A DNA stretch of 64,000 nucleotides from Candidatus Melainabacteria bacterium (GTDB taxonomy: Bacteria > Cyanobacteriota > Vampirovibrionia > Obscuribacterales > Obscuribacteraceae): assembly GCA_016716405.1 (NCBI GenBank), contig JADJWK010000001.1, positions 2,542,001-2,606,000 of the forward strand, in the 5' to 3' direction. A program made the position numbers and the translations under genes. The notes under the pieces were generated by a model, which saw only the letters and a program-made list of their open reading frames with translations, did not search any database and was not told the DNA's origin. Shown here in pieces: positions 17,494-25,147 of this stretch (position 1 is the first letter of the stretch; each line of letters starts with the position of its first letter).

Positions 17494-17547
17494 AATATAG
17501 AATCCGACCGTGAAGTGTAAGTGAACTGAACGTGAAATTATCGTGAA
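17494..17547 (-). promoter_or_regulatory. Four-unit 11-bp GTGAA/TTCAC operator array with -10
   Basis: GTGAA occurs at 17510, 17521, 17532 and 17543 on the plus strand, exactly 11 bp apart. Read on the minus strand these are four TTCAC units. The last is followed by 10 bp and then TATATT (17499-17494), a good -10 hexamer. There is no -35 match, as expected for an activator-dependent promoter. The layout matches PHO boxes, whose direct-repeat unit in Streptomyces is GTTCACC every 11 nt. The remainder of 17548-17705 holds no recognisable gene. Confidence 0.6.
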
Positions 17548-17705
17548 GTAGAGCGGGAATTTCGCGGGCTATGGGGGCTTGCGAATTTACTTTCGCGAGA
17601 CTTTCATTCTCTCCGGAAAGGCTCATGAAAGCCGGCTCTACACCAAGGCGGCGATCCCCTGGCGAGGGTGGATCACCGCCTGTGGTGCTGGAGGACAGTT
17701 TTGAT

Positions 17706-18203
17706 TTAGGGAAGGACGAGATTGAAGGTAACAATCGGAAACGTATACTTTTTCTGGAAGGTCCATTGATCCGAGACCCAGTCGCCATCATGCCCGAAGG
17801 TGCTGCCGACGAAGACCAGAGGCACCGGAGTCTTCACTTTCATCTCGGTGGTGACGGTGACGGTGGGATTGCCGGCGGTGGGGTTGCCGCCGAAATCTTG
17901 ATATACGAATTGTCCGGGTCCGGTGAGCAGCTGCGGCTGGCTGAGGAAGTTGCCGTCGGCCTTGTGGTTCTTGAGAATGGCGGCGGCGACATTCTGGGCG
18001 GCCTGGGGGCTCGACTGCTGGGCGGCGGCTCGGCAGGCGTCCCGGCATGCCCGGTCGTTCATCTCGAAACCCAGCATCAAGATGCTTATATCCAGAGCCA
18101 GGAGGGTGAGCACAAGCAGGAAGAGCGAGCCGCAGGCGATCTCGATGGCGGCGGTGCCTCTTCTGTTTCTGGCTCTGCTTTTGATTTCATGAGAGGGTTT
18201 CAT
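17706..18203 (-). CDS. TadE-like pseudopilin/assembly protein
   Basis: This 165-residue protein has a TadE-type N-terminus: a basic leader (SRARNRRGTAAIEIA) and then a hydrophobic helix of about 22 residues. The following segment has Arg/Asp/Cys (MNDRACRDACRAAA) typical of TadE/TadG proteins. The rest is a small extracytoplasmic domain. GAGGA precedes the ATG. It is the last gene of a three-gene minus-strand operon with the vWA-TadG-like and another TadE-like protein. Tad proteins build Flp pili; no tadA, tadB, tadC or flp gene lies in the window. Confidence 0.8.
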   Translation of the reverse strand: MKPSHEIKSRARNRRGTAAIEIACGSLFLLVLTLLALDISILMLGFEMNDRACRDACRAAAQQSSPQAAQNVAAAILKNHKADGNFLSQPQLLTGPGQFVYQDFGGNPTAGNPTVTVTTEMKVKTPVPLVFVGSTFGHDGDWVSDQWTFQKKYTFPIVTFNLVLP

Positions 18204-18227
18204 GACTTTGTCCTCGCTTCTATCGAT

Positions 18228-20045
18228 TCAGTCTACGGATACTATCTGGACCAGTTGTCTGGCGATGTTCTCGAAGGTCAACCGGAGGCTGGCAGTGCTG
18301 GTGACCAGGAAGAATTTCCCGCCGTTGCCGGCTATATAGGAGACTCCCGGATTACCGGCGCCCGGAGTGTAGGACTGCGGGTTGCCGCTGGTGTCGGTGT
18401 AGTTGATCGTCTTGTTGGGGTCGTCGTTGAGGATATTGCATTCCCCCGGGATGACCTGGGAATTCTGAGCCAGCCCGATGGTATAGATCGGGATGCCTTC
18501 GTCCTTGATCTGCTGGGCGGCGCTGCGGGCATAGGACCAGGGCTGACCCCCTCCGCTGGGAGCGGTGGGCTGACCGTCGGTGAAAAGGACGATGGCACGA
18601 CGGGCCCCCGGGCGGTTATTGCTCACCAGTTGCTGTCTGGCGCGGTTGAGCGCGTCGCCTATATTGGTGGAGCCGTAGGCTACGGTGGTGGGGATGACAT
18701 TGAGGATGTCAGTGTACTTCGTGTTGTTCTTGTCCAGGCTGATTGTCGGCAGCGGGAAATTGCCCTGACCGCCCTGGGGATAGCTGGAGGCGACATTGTT
18801 GGCCGGTTGCGTCTCGGTGGGGCTGGTACCGGCGGTGGTGGAGAATGAGACGAATCCGAAATGGGCTTCGGTATTGGTGTTCATGATGGTGAAGAACTCT
18901 TTGGCTGCCTCCTGCGCATCATAAATGGGTCTCAGCTTCATCCGGGCGTTGGTTTGATAGTCTGAAAGATAACCGGGGGTGGGGGTGACGGTGTTGAGCT
19001 CGGGAACCGTGTTCAGCTTCGCCTGGGTGAAGACGGCGCCGTTCTCCAGATTGCCGCGGGAGGCTTCGACCACGGTCTCGAGGTTGGGATAGTAGTAGCC
19101 TCCCGGGCTCGTGAAGGGCAGGGTCATGGTGCTGTCGGCTGCTTCGCTGATATTGACGACGAGATCCGTGTAGGTGTATTGATTGCCTGTGCCGCCGCCG
19201 CCGGGATAATTGCCCGGAGGAGAGCCGGCATTGGTGTTGCCGCGCAGGCCGGCGCTGAAGCTCAGGGGACGGTCGCAGCCGCTGCTCGATGCCTCGAGGG
19301 TTTGCGGGAAGTGGGCGTTGAGACCTGTGCCGGTGGGGGGCGGTCCGACGATATCGAAGAGACGGCCGTGGGCCATGCCACCAGGAGTGGGGGCACCCGG
19401 TCTGGCGTTGACGAGTTGATAACGGATGCGTCCCTGCGCCTGATCCCAGTAACGCTTCACGAAGGTCACCGGGGTCTGATCGTCGATGGAGCCGGAGACG
19501 TCGAAGCAGAGCACGATGTCGAGCTGGGGCACGCGTCCGTGCCCGTCGGCTCGCAGGGTGAAGGGACCGGTAATACCGAGGAAATCGCCGAACACCGGTT
19601 TGAGCCCGAAGGCTCCCACCACATGGACAATCCGTCCGTTGGTGTCGCCCAGGCTCACCGGCTGGTTTGCCGGGTTGCTGTTGGGATCGAGCAGCTCGAT
19701 GAAGATGCTGGCTTTGTCCGAGTCTGGATTATGATTGGCGACAGCGACCTGATCGGCGGCGGTGAGAACGAACTCGCTTATGGTATTGGCGCGGAAGGCT
19801 TCCCGGGCGGCCGCGATAACGGCATTGTGAGTGGTAAGAGGATCGGTATTATCGGAGCTTGCCAGGGTGGCTGCGCCAGCCAGGGCCGCCGATTGGCAGG
19901 CCGAGCGGAGTTGCTCGCGGATGGCAGTCGCTCGCACGATCTCGAAAGTAAACATGCCGATCATCGGCAGAGCAATCATGCCGATCAGGAAGCAGATCAG
20001 GATGATCATGGCGCCTTTCTGATTTCTAGCGGAGTTTGCTCTCAT
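18228..20045 (-). CDS. TadG-like protein with von Willebrand factor A domain
   Basis: The protein has 605 residues. The ATG at 20045 has AGAGG upstream; a longer frame overlaps the upstream gene and is rejected. The N-terminus is TadG-like (RNQKGAMIILICFLIGMIA, membrane helix, then REQLRSACQSAALAGAA). A vWA domain starts near residue 180 with MIDAS motif DVSGSIDD (D-x-S-x-S), interrupted by a long Gly/Thr-rich insertion. It resumes with AAKEFFTIM, then GSTNIGDAL and RAIVLFTDGQPT. TadG proteins are pilus-associated and vWA suggests adhesion. Middle gene of the Tad-like operon. Confidence 0.88.
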   Translation of the reverse strand: MRANSARNQKGAMIILICFLIGMIALPMIGMFTFEIVRATAIREQLRSACQSAALAGAATLASSDNTDPLTTHNAVIAAAREAFRANTISEFVLTAADQVAVANHNPDSDKASIFIELLDPNSNPANQPVSLGDTNGRIVHVVGAFGLKPVFGDFLGITGPFTLRADGHGRVPQLDIVLCFDVSGSIDDQTPVTFVKRYWDQAQGRIRYQLVNARPGAPTPGGMAHGRLFDIVGPPPTGTGLNAHFPQTLEASSSGCDRPLSFSAGLRGNTNAGSPPGNYPGGGGTGNQYTYTDLVVNISEAADSTMTLPFTSPGGYYYPNLETVVEASRGNLENGAVFTQAKLNTVPELNTVTPTPGYLSDYQTNARMKLRPIYDAQEAAKEFFTIMNTNTEAHFGFVSFSTTAGTSPTETQPANNVASSYPQGGQGNFPLPTISLDKNNTKYTDILNVIPTTVAYGSTNIGDALNRARQQLVSNNRPGARRAIVLFTDGQPTAPSGGGQPWSYARSAAQQIKDEGIPIYTIGLAQNSQVIPGECNILNDDPNKTINYTDTSGNPQSYTPGAGNPGVSYIAGNGGKFFLVTSTASLRLTFENIARQLVQIVSVD

Positions 20046-20058
20046 TATCTGTACCTCT

Positions 20059-20616
20059 TTATTGATTGAGACCCTGGGGGCTTTCGGCGAATTCGCGGCT
20101 GGCAACGGTGACGCTCCAGGGGCTTGTCAGTCCGGGGACGTTGAAAAAGACCGGGCCCTGATAATTCAGCAGCGGCTCGAGGTTGCCGGTCACGATGGTC
20201 TCGAGGGCGTAGATATTGTTCTGGGTGTTGGCCGGCTGCTGGAGCTTGCCTGTGTAGCGGGTGACCTGCTGTGTATCGATAGCGGTTACGAGAATGTCCA
20301 CATCGATGGCGGTGACGTCGATGCCGCTGTAGCGAGAAGCGAATTCGCTCACCACCGGCGGTACACCCTCGAGTGCCGAAGGCTTGCCGGGGCTGCCGGT
20401 CTCGAATGTGTAGGATGTGGCGGCTGTATGAGCGCCATCACGGCAGGCTTCTGCCAGCAGGCAATAGCGCAGGGCGATAGTGCCCATATTGATCATAGGA
20501 AATACGAAGAAGAAAAATAGTAAGAATAGAACCGGGGGAAGCTCGGCCGAGAAATTGCCTATTGCCGAGCGGCTTCTGGTCTTGCTTGACAGGGAAGAAA
20601 CGATTGGATTCGACAT
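20059..20616 (-). CDS. TadE-like protein, first gene of the Tad-type operon
   Basis: This 185-residue protein has a basic N-terminus and one hydrophobic helix (PPVLFLLFFFFVFPMINMG) near residue 27. A TadE/TadG-type RYCLLAEACRDGAHTAATSY segment and a C-terminal extracytoplasmic domain follow. GGTGAT lies just before the ATG. The vWA gene follows after 13 bp, so the operon order is TadE-like, TadG/vWA, TadE-like. Its promoter region carries the six-unit PHO-box-like array. Confidence 0.8.
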   Translation of the reverse strand: MSNPIVSSLSSKTRSRSAIGNFSAELPPVLFLLFFFFVFPMINMGTIALRYCLLAEACRDGAHTAATSYTFETGSPGKPSALEGVPPVVSEFASRYSGIDVTAIDVDILVTAIDTQQVTRYTGKLQQPANTQNNIYALETIVTGNLEPLLNYQGPVFFNVPGLTSPWSVTVASREFAESPQGLNQ

Positions 20617-20649
20617 TGCACATCACCAATGGTATCACCGATTGTTTCG

Positions 20650-20725
20650 AGTATAGGCAGCATGCGTGAAACGTAGGTGAATTGATCGTGAAATCAAAGT
20701 GAACCGAAAATGAAACTTGCGTGAA
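20650..20725 (-). promoter_or_regulatory. Six-unit 11-bp PHO-box-like operator array with -10 of the Tad operon
   Basis: GTGAA (once ATGAA) occurs at 20666, 20677, 20688, 20699, 20710 and 20721, every 11 bp without exception. On the minus strand these are TTCAC direct repeats. The unit nearest the gene is followed by exactly 10 bp and then TATACT (20655-20650). The start codon of the first Tad gene lies 34 bp beyond. No -35 hexamer is present. This is the arrangement of PhoB/PhoP-activated promoters. The 11-bp phase is seen directly; the identity of the regulator is inferred. Confidence 0.75.
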
Positions 20726-20733
20726 GAGGCAGG

Positions 20734-20957
20734 TTACCTGGAGATGCCCTCCACAAGCGGTGCCACCACAGGGGCAAGCTCCTCGAGGAGCTTCTCGTCG
20801 TCTTTCCCGAAAGCTCCCTCGACCAGAGTCCCATCAATATATAGAGAGCCTGGCCTCGACCAGGCAGTCGATAGCCCGCCCCAGGGCGCCTTCCGGGCTG
20901 GGACCCGGCGGTCTGCAGATTGACTTGATTTTTTGAACGAGTTCTGTGCTTTTCAAG
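20734..20957 (-). pseudogene. Frameshifted small gene remnant
   Basis: Three minus-strand frame segments join into one plausible small protein of about 70 residues. It starts from a TTG at 20957 with GAGAGG upstream (MKSTEL), continues as VQKIKSICRPP and GALGRAIDCLVEA, and then after a second shift near 20837 as YIDGTLVEGAFGKDDEKLLE to a TAA at 20734. At least two frame changes are needed. The segments have coding-like composition and an acidic Leu-rich end. No family recognised. Assembly error is the alternative to decay. Confidence 0.4.
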
Positions 20958-21040
20958 GCCGACCTCTCAAATGTGAGTTGTCAGGGCCTATGCGATCTAT
21001 ATGAATAGTCGTATGATTCGCTAGGGTTCTTATGGTCCGG

Positions 21041-21160
21041 TCAGATTTTATCTTCTCCGGATCGTCCCGGGTAGCCTTCAAGAAGGCGCCGCAGTTCGGC
21101 TTTTCCAGATTCGGTATATTTAATTTCTATGCAGGCTGCATTCGATCGGGTGTCTTGCAT
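21041..21160 (-). CDS. Possible 39-residue small protein
   Basis: An ATG-initiated minus-strand frame gives a charged small protein with IEIKYTESGKAELRRLLEGY in the middle, which looks like a helix-turn-helix-sized fragment. No ribosome binding site is visible. It may be a further remnant beside the decayed gene at 20734-20957. The rest of the 20958-21405 gap has no supported gene. Confidence 0.25.
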   Translation of the reverse strand: MQDTRSNAACIEIKYTESGKAELRRLLEGYPGRSGEDKI

Positions 21161-21405
21161 TAATCGTTAGACGCGGCTTATCATTGGAGCATCGAAGTCA
21201 ACAGACATATCGGCGCTGGCGGGACCTGAAGCAGAGTCTTCCCTGGTTTCGAATCAGCCAACCGAAGAGAACCCGCAGATCGCCTCCGGCAAGATGCGGG
21301 TCGAGATGAGTCCCGAGACTTCACTGACACTAAAGACGAAGAGTCAACATTGGTGCTGGTACCGCATGCGGTTAGCGCTGCGTTCACACACCCGAGGAGG
21401 CTGAA

Positions 21406-21732
21406 ATGACCTGTGCTACTAATTACCTGACCCTGGGAGAGAATTTCGAGGAGAAAGGAAAATACTTCAAGGCGGAGCGCCTGTACAGGAGGGCCCTGAA
21501 GGCATTCGAGCCCGATGTCGACGAGCTTAGTGAAGAGCTGGTTCCTTATCTCTATAATCTCGGCATGGTCCAGGCTGCCCTGGAGAAGAATGTCGAGGCC
21601 ACGAGAATTCTCGGCCGGGTGATCGAGATTCTCGTCCACCATCACGGCGAAGACCATCCCGAAGTGGTGGAGTTGAAAACCGTCCTTGCCGAGGTCAATC
21701 CCGAGCAGGCTAAGAAAGCTGTCAATTCCTAG
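21406..21732 (+). CDS. Small TPR protein
   Basis: This 108-residue protein is made of two to three TPR helices of the kinesin-light-chain style (YLTLGENFEEKGKYFKAERL; LYNLGMVQAALEKNVEATR; HHHGEDHPEVVELKTVLAEV). GAGGAGG lies upstream of the ATG. It is a stand-alone gene with its own strong terminator. The partner is unknown. Confidence 0.75.
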   Translation: MTCATNYLTLGENFEEKGKYFKAERLYRRALKAFEPDVDELSEELVPYLYNLGMVQAALEKNVEATRILGRVIEILVHHHGEDHPEVVELKTVLAEVNPEQAKKAVNS

Positions 21733-21748
21733 CATAAGAAGACGCTAT

Positions 21749-21793
21749 CACCAGGGCGAAAAGGCTGCCAGAGCCTTTTCGCCCTGGTGTTTC
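21749..21793 (+). terminator. Rho-independent terminator of the small TPR gene
   Basis: A perfect 18-bp inverted repeat (CACCAGGGCGAAAAGGCT and its complement, with a 5-nt loop) is followed by TTT on the plus strand. It begins 16 bp after the stop codon. Confidence 0.8.
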
Positions 21794-21812
21794 ATGCGGA
21801 TATCGCGTCAGT

Positions 21813-22835
21813 CTAGATTCCGGCAGATCCGGTCAGCATGCGGGCCAGATTGACGGCTACGAACTCTCTCACCGCCGCCTCGAGATCGCTGCTGTCATAG
21901 AAGCCGTGATGCTCGGCGCGGAAGAGCTCCTCGACATTGCCGCAATCGCTTGTCTCCACGGCTCCGCTCACCACTATCTCGCTGCCGACAATCTCCATAC
22001 GGAAGGTCATCTTGACCGCTGAGTCGCGCTCGAGACGGTAGTTCAGCTTGAGGAAGGCCGTGTAGACAGGTTTTGTCCGCTCTTTTCTGTATCCGGATTC
22101 CATTTCCCGGAAGTCCGCCTCGAGGTTTCGAACGACCTCCCCGAATACGGTCCTCAGCCCGTTGAAGGCGGTCTGCAACCGCATCTCGTGAGGTGTTACT
22201 GTCTGGGACTGGGTGTTGCTCCTGAGCCCGCTTATCAGCTCGGTGAGATTGGCCGGGGGAATGGAATTGGCGGGACTGTAATTGCGCAGGGCGCTCAGGG
22301 CTTCCATGAGATCGATGGCTGTCTGGAATCGCTCGCTCTGCTGCCATTGAAAGGCTTTGTCGAAGATCTGGTTGATCAGGAAGCTTCGATAGCCCGCAAC
22401 CCGGTCCAGGGCGGCGCGCACATCGGGGCGCTGGTGGGGCATCCTGCCGTCGCTGTCCTTGACGGGACCGGGGACGTGACCGGTGAGGCAGTAGAGGAGA
22501 AGCCCGCAAACGGCGGTGACGTCCGATACGGTGTCGTTGCGCCTGGCCAGGTCAAGGCTGACCTGGTACTCGGGCAGCTCGAGAAAGTCTTTTATGGAGG
22601 TGTTGTTCGCCTTGTGTCCGTTTATCGGGAAGCTGAAATCGATCAGGCTTGGCTGACCGTCGCTGATCACTATTTTGGATGGGGTGAGGTTATTGTGAGT
22701 CATTTTGCGCCCGTGACAGTAGTCCAGAACGCAGAGTATGCGAACCGCCATGTCTATCCCCTCGTCGAGGGAAACCGTGCCGTTTCGCTGCAGGAAAGTC
22801 TCGAGATTCTCTAACTGTTTGTTGATAGTGTCCAT
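21813..22835 (-). CDS. Pseudokinase fragment, Hanks-type C-lobe only
   Basis: This 340-residue protein begins at the alpha-D region of a Ser/Thr kinase fold (ENLETFLQRNGTVSLDEGIDM) and continues as a C-lobe. The N-lobe with the Gly loop and Lys is absent. The catalytic loop reads HNNLTPSKIVI instead of HRDLKPxN and the metal site LIDFSF instead of DFG, so phosphotransfer is not expected. The last ~130 residues form a separate domain of unknown family. The frame stays open upstream to the previous gene but lacks N-lobe motifs and a start codon. It is likely a scaffold or regulator. Confidence 0.75.
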   Translation of the reverse strand: MDTINKQLENLETFLQRNGTVSLDEGIDMAVRILCVLDYCHGRKMTHNNLTPSKIVISDGQPSLIDFSFPINGHKANNTSIKDFLELPEYQVSLDLARRNDTVSDVTAVCGLLLYCLTGHVPGPVKDSDGRMPHQRPDVRAALDRVAGYRSFLINQIFDKAFQWQQSERFQTAIDLMEALSALRNYSPANSIPPANLTELISGLRSNTQSQTVTPHEMRLQTAFNGLRTVFGEVVRNLEADFREMESGYRKERTKPVYTAFLKLNYRLERDSAVKMTFRMEIVGSEIVVSGAVETSDCGNVEELFRAEHHGFYDSSDLEAAVREFVAVNLARMLTGSAGI

Positions 22836-22980
22836 CTGGTGCGCCGAGCCGAAATATCCATATGGATCTATCCACGATATAGCCCCGGATAAACGGTCTT
22901 TCTCTGCTTCGAAGCCGGGGCTCCGCTCGAAAGCGCCACTCCCGGGCGCCTTTCGGGCCGGTGCTTTTTTTATTCGATTG

Positions 22981-24000
22981 TTATCGGTCCTCTCCGGCGC
23001 CGGCCGCCCGGTCCGTTACTCTCATCAAGATCGACTTTGTTTCCTGGATCACCCCTGAAAAAGTCACCCCGGCAAGACCGTGAGCGACCAGCCCCTGTAC
23101 CTGCTGGTCGGCATTCTCGCCGGCGGCGGCGAAAGTCTCATCGGCCCGGATCAGACGGGTCACGCGGAAGCGGCTCAGGGGGCTGGTATTGTCCCGGAGG
23201 AGCTCGAAGGTGACCGGTACCGGCCTGCCTGAGACAGGACAGTCGAAATGGAGGGTGCAGAGGCACTTCTCTCCCACCATGTCGATGTCCACTTTTTTGA
23301 GGTTCTTCCTCTGGAATCCGTAATCCCGGAAGATCTTTCGGACAGTGTTGCGGCGGCCGCCTTCCGGAGCCACGAATATTCTGTGGACCAGGGTATCCGG
23401 CTGGGTGGCCGCGTACTCCACCATCTTCCGGTAGGTCCTTTCTTTCAGCCTTTCTTTCTCCAGCTTCAGCTCGTCCCTCAGAATCGACGAAATCGGCGGA
23501 TTCTCCGGGACCTTCGCCCGTTCGGGGGAATCCGGCCGCTCGCTTTCCGGTTCGAGCGAACAACCATCCCCCGGCTTTTCCGAGATCCACTTCTGGATCT
23601 GGAAAATCAGGGCATTGTCGATGGAGACTTTGGCTATGCGGAAGGCGCCCAGACCTACCGCCCTCTGAAACCTGGTTAGGTTTTTCGTGCGCTCCGCCGG
23701 AACGAAAATGACGTCATCGGTGAATCGGGTGACCAGCTGGGCGACATCGACGAATTTGTTGAAAGTCTTCGCGTCCCTGGTCTTTATCGAGTCCCTGATC
23801 TGAGTGAGGGCGAACTGAGGCGTGGTGGTCCACCAGAGATAGCCCGCCCCGGCCGCCCCGGCAAGAATCAGGCAGACGCAGGCCATGACGATCACACGCT
23901 TGCTGGTTTTCTTCTTCGGGCTTTTTTCCTGATTTGCCAAGGCTAATCTCGATTGATCTTGCCAGTACGGTGTCAAGTATATCCGGTCAAGCGCTATCAT
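22981..24000 (-). CDS. DUF2939-like membrane-anchored protein
   Basis: This 339-residue protein has a basic cytosolic N-terminus and a transmembrane helix near residues 35-55. A segment of DUF2939 type follows (PQFALTQIRDSIKTRDAKTF then NKFVDVAQLV), and then an extracytoplasmic region with Arg/Glu-rich helices. The function of DUF2939 is unknown. An in-frame TTG 20 codons downstream of the first ATG is an alternative start. It lies upstream of the pseudokinase on the same strand, with a 145-bp gap. Confidence 0.75.
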   Translation of the reverse strand: MIALDRIYLTPYWQDQSRLALANQEKSPKKKTSKRVIVMACVCLILAGAAGAGYLWWTTTPQFALTQIRDSIKTRDAKTFNKFVDVAQLVTRFTDDVIFVPAERTKNLTRFQRAVGLGAFRIAKVSIDNALIFQIQKWISEKPGDGCSLEPESERPDSPERAKVPENPPISSILRDELKLEKERLKERTYRKMVEYAATQPDTLVHRIFVAPEGGRRNTVRKIFRDYGFQRKNLKKVDIDMVGEKCLCTLHFDCPVSGRPVPVTFELLRDNTSPLSRFRVTRLIRADETFAAAGENADQQVQGLVAHGLAGVTFSGVIQETKSILMRVTDRAAGAGEDR

Positions 24001-24008
24001 TCGGGGTC

Positions 24009-24290
24009 ATGAAAATTGGTATTTTCGGCGCCGCGGATTGCGAAGGCTTCGGAGGCGAGCCGTCGGCGAAATCGGAGCGCCTCGAGATTTTGGGCCCGGC
24101 CCTGAGCGGCAAACGTTTTTCATACCAGGGGCGGTATCACGACCACGATCAGCTCAGACCGTCTCGACTTTGCCCAACAGCGCTCTGCCGAGGGTCTCGA
24201 CTGGCGCAATCTCCTGGCATTCGGCGATCAGGATAAGGTCTCCCGGATCATCGATCTTCCCGCATGGCAGCTTGCCGAGCCGCAACGATC
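24009..24290 (+). pseudogene. Decayed gene remnant, possibly luciferase-like monooxygenase
   Basis: The frame from the ATG at 24009 (MKIGIF, then SERLEILGPALSGKRFSYQG) resembles parts of luciferase-like flavin monooxygenases, which have ERLDEALEIL-x-LWSGEPVSYQGR-like segments. After about 24150 the coding character moves to another frame (ISSDRLDFAQQR, WRNLLAFGDQDKVSRIIDLP). The whole is far shorter than the ~300 residues of the family. The second part may belong to a different gene. Decay is inferred. Confidence 0.3.
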
Positions 24291-24293
24291 CGA

Positions 24294-25133
24294 TCAGATG
24301 ACCGCCAGGGGAGTGTCCCTGTCCGGAGCCGGAAAAAGTCGGTCCATAGCCTCGATATCGGCTTGCTCGAGCTTGATCGAGCCGGCGCCGGCATTCTCTG
24401 CGACATGGTTGGAGCGCGATGCCTTGGGTATGGCGAAAGTGTCTTCGAGCCTGGTCAGAAATGCCAGGATGATCTGTCTGGGGGTGGCGTCGTAGCGGGA
24501 GGCTATTGCTGCCAGCTCTTTGTATGCCGCGGACGACTCGGAAGGCATGCTGCCGAAAGGCGTGTAACCGACCACCGAGATGGAGTGCTTGTGACAGAAG
24601 GGGATGAGGCTCCGCTCGATACCGCGGTTCTTCAGATTGTAGAGGACCTGATTGCAGGCTATTTTGCCTTTTTCGAGACAGGCCAGGGCGACATTCAGAT
24701 CGTTGACATCGAAATTGCTCACTCCGAAAGATCTGATCTTTCCTTCCTCTTCCAGCTTCTCGAAAGCGGCCAGGGTCTCGCTCAGGGGAGTATTGCCCCG
24801 CCAGTGCAGAAGATAGCAGTCCAGATAATCGGTGCCCAGACGCTTGAGAGACTTGTCCAGGGCTTCGATGGTACCTGTATAGCTTGCGTTGGAGGGCAGC
24901 ACTTTGCTGACTACAAAAAGGTCGGCGCGATTGAAGTCTTTGATCGCTTCCCTGATTATCTCCTCGGCTTCGCCGTACATCTCGGCGGTATCGATGTGAG
25001 CCATGCCCTGCTCGACACCTTCTTTGATCGCCTCCACGGCCTTTCGCCTGGCGTCGCCCTTCTCGGGCATCTGCCAGGTCCCCTGTCCGATGACCGGGAT
25101 TGAGAATCTCTCACCAAAAGTTCGTTTCTGCAT
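24294..25133 (-). CDS. Aldo/keto reductase
   Basis: This 279-residue NAD(P)H-dependent oxidoreductase of the AKR superfamily has the catalytic tetrad Asp48 and Tyr53 (HIDTAEMYG), Lys77 (VVSKVLP) and His110 (YLLHWRG). The C-terminal half has IRSFGVSNFD, and ending AIPKASRSNHVAENAGA matches cofactor-binding motifs. The length is normal for DKGR/YdbC-like members. The ATG at 25133 is used; a longer open frame upstream reads through the neighbouring gene out of frame. It starts 14 bp after the upstream gene ends, so the two are an operon. The substrate is unknown. Confidence 0.95.
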   Translation of the reverse strand: MQKRTFGERFSIPVIGQGTWQMPEKGDARRKAVEAIKEGVEQGMAHIDTAEMYGEAEEIIREAIKDFNRADLFVVSKVLPSNASYTGTIEALDKSLKRLGTDYLDCYLLHWRGNTPLSETLAAFEKLEEEGKIRSFGVSNFDVNDLNVALACLEKGKIACNQVLYNLKNRGIERSLIPFCHKHSISVVGYTPFGSMPSESSAAYKELAAIASRYDATPRQIILAFLTRLEDTFAIPKASRSNHVAENAGAGSIKLEQADIEAMDRLFPAPDRDTPLAVI

Positions 25134-25147
25134 TTTCCGACGTCGGT

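Noticed and set aside
17571..18848. 425-codon plus-strand frame
   Set aside because: Antisense to two Tad-type genes that have clear family features and ribosome binding sites.
21181..21735. 184-codon minus-strand frame
   Set aside because: Antisense to the small TPR gene and its leader. The TPR gene has a ribosome binding site and a terminator.
22900..22980. Plus-strand hairpin followed by TTTTTTT between the DUF2939 and pseudokinase genes
   Set aside because: No plus-strand gene lies upstream to be terminated, and the stem needs G-T pairs. It was not called a terminator.
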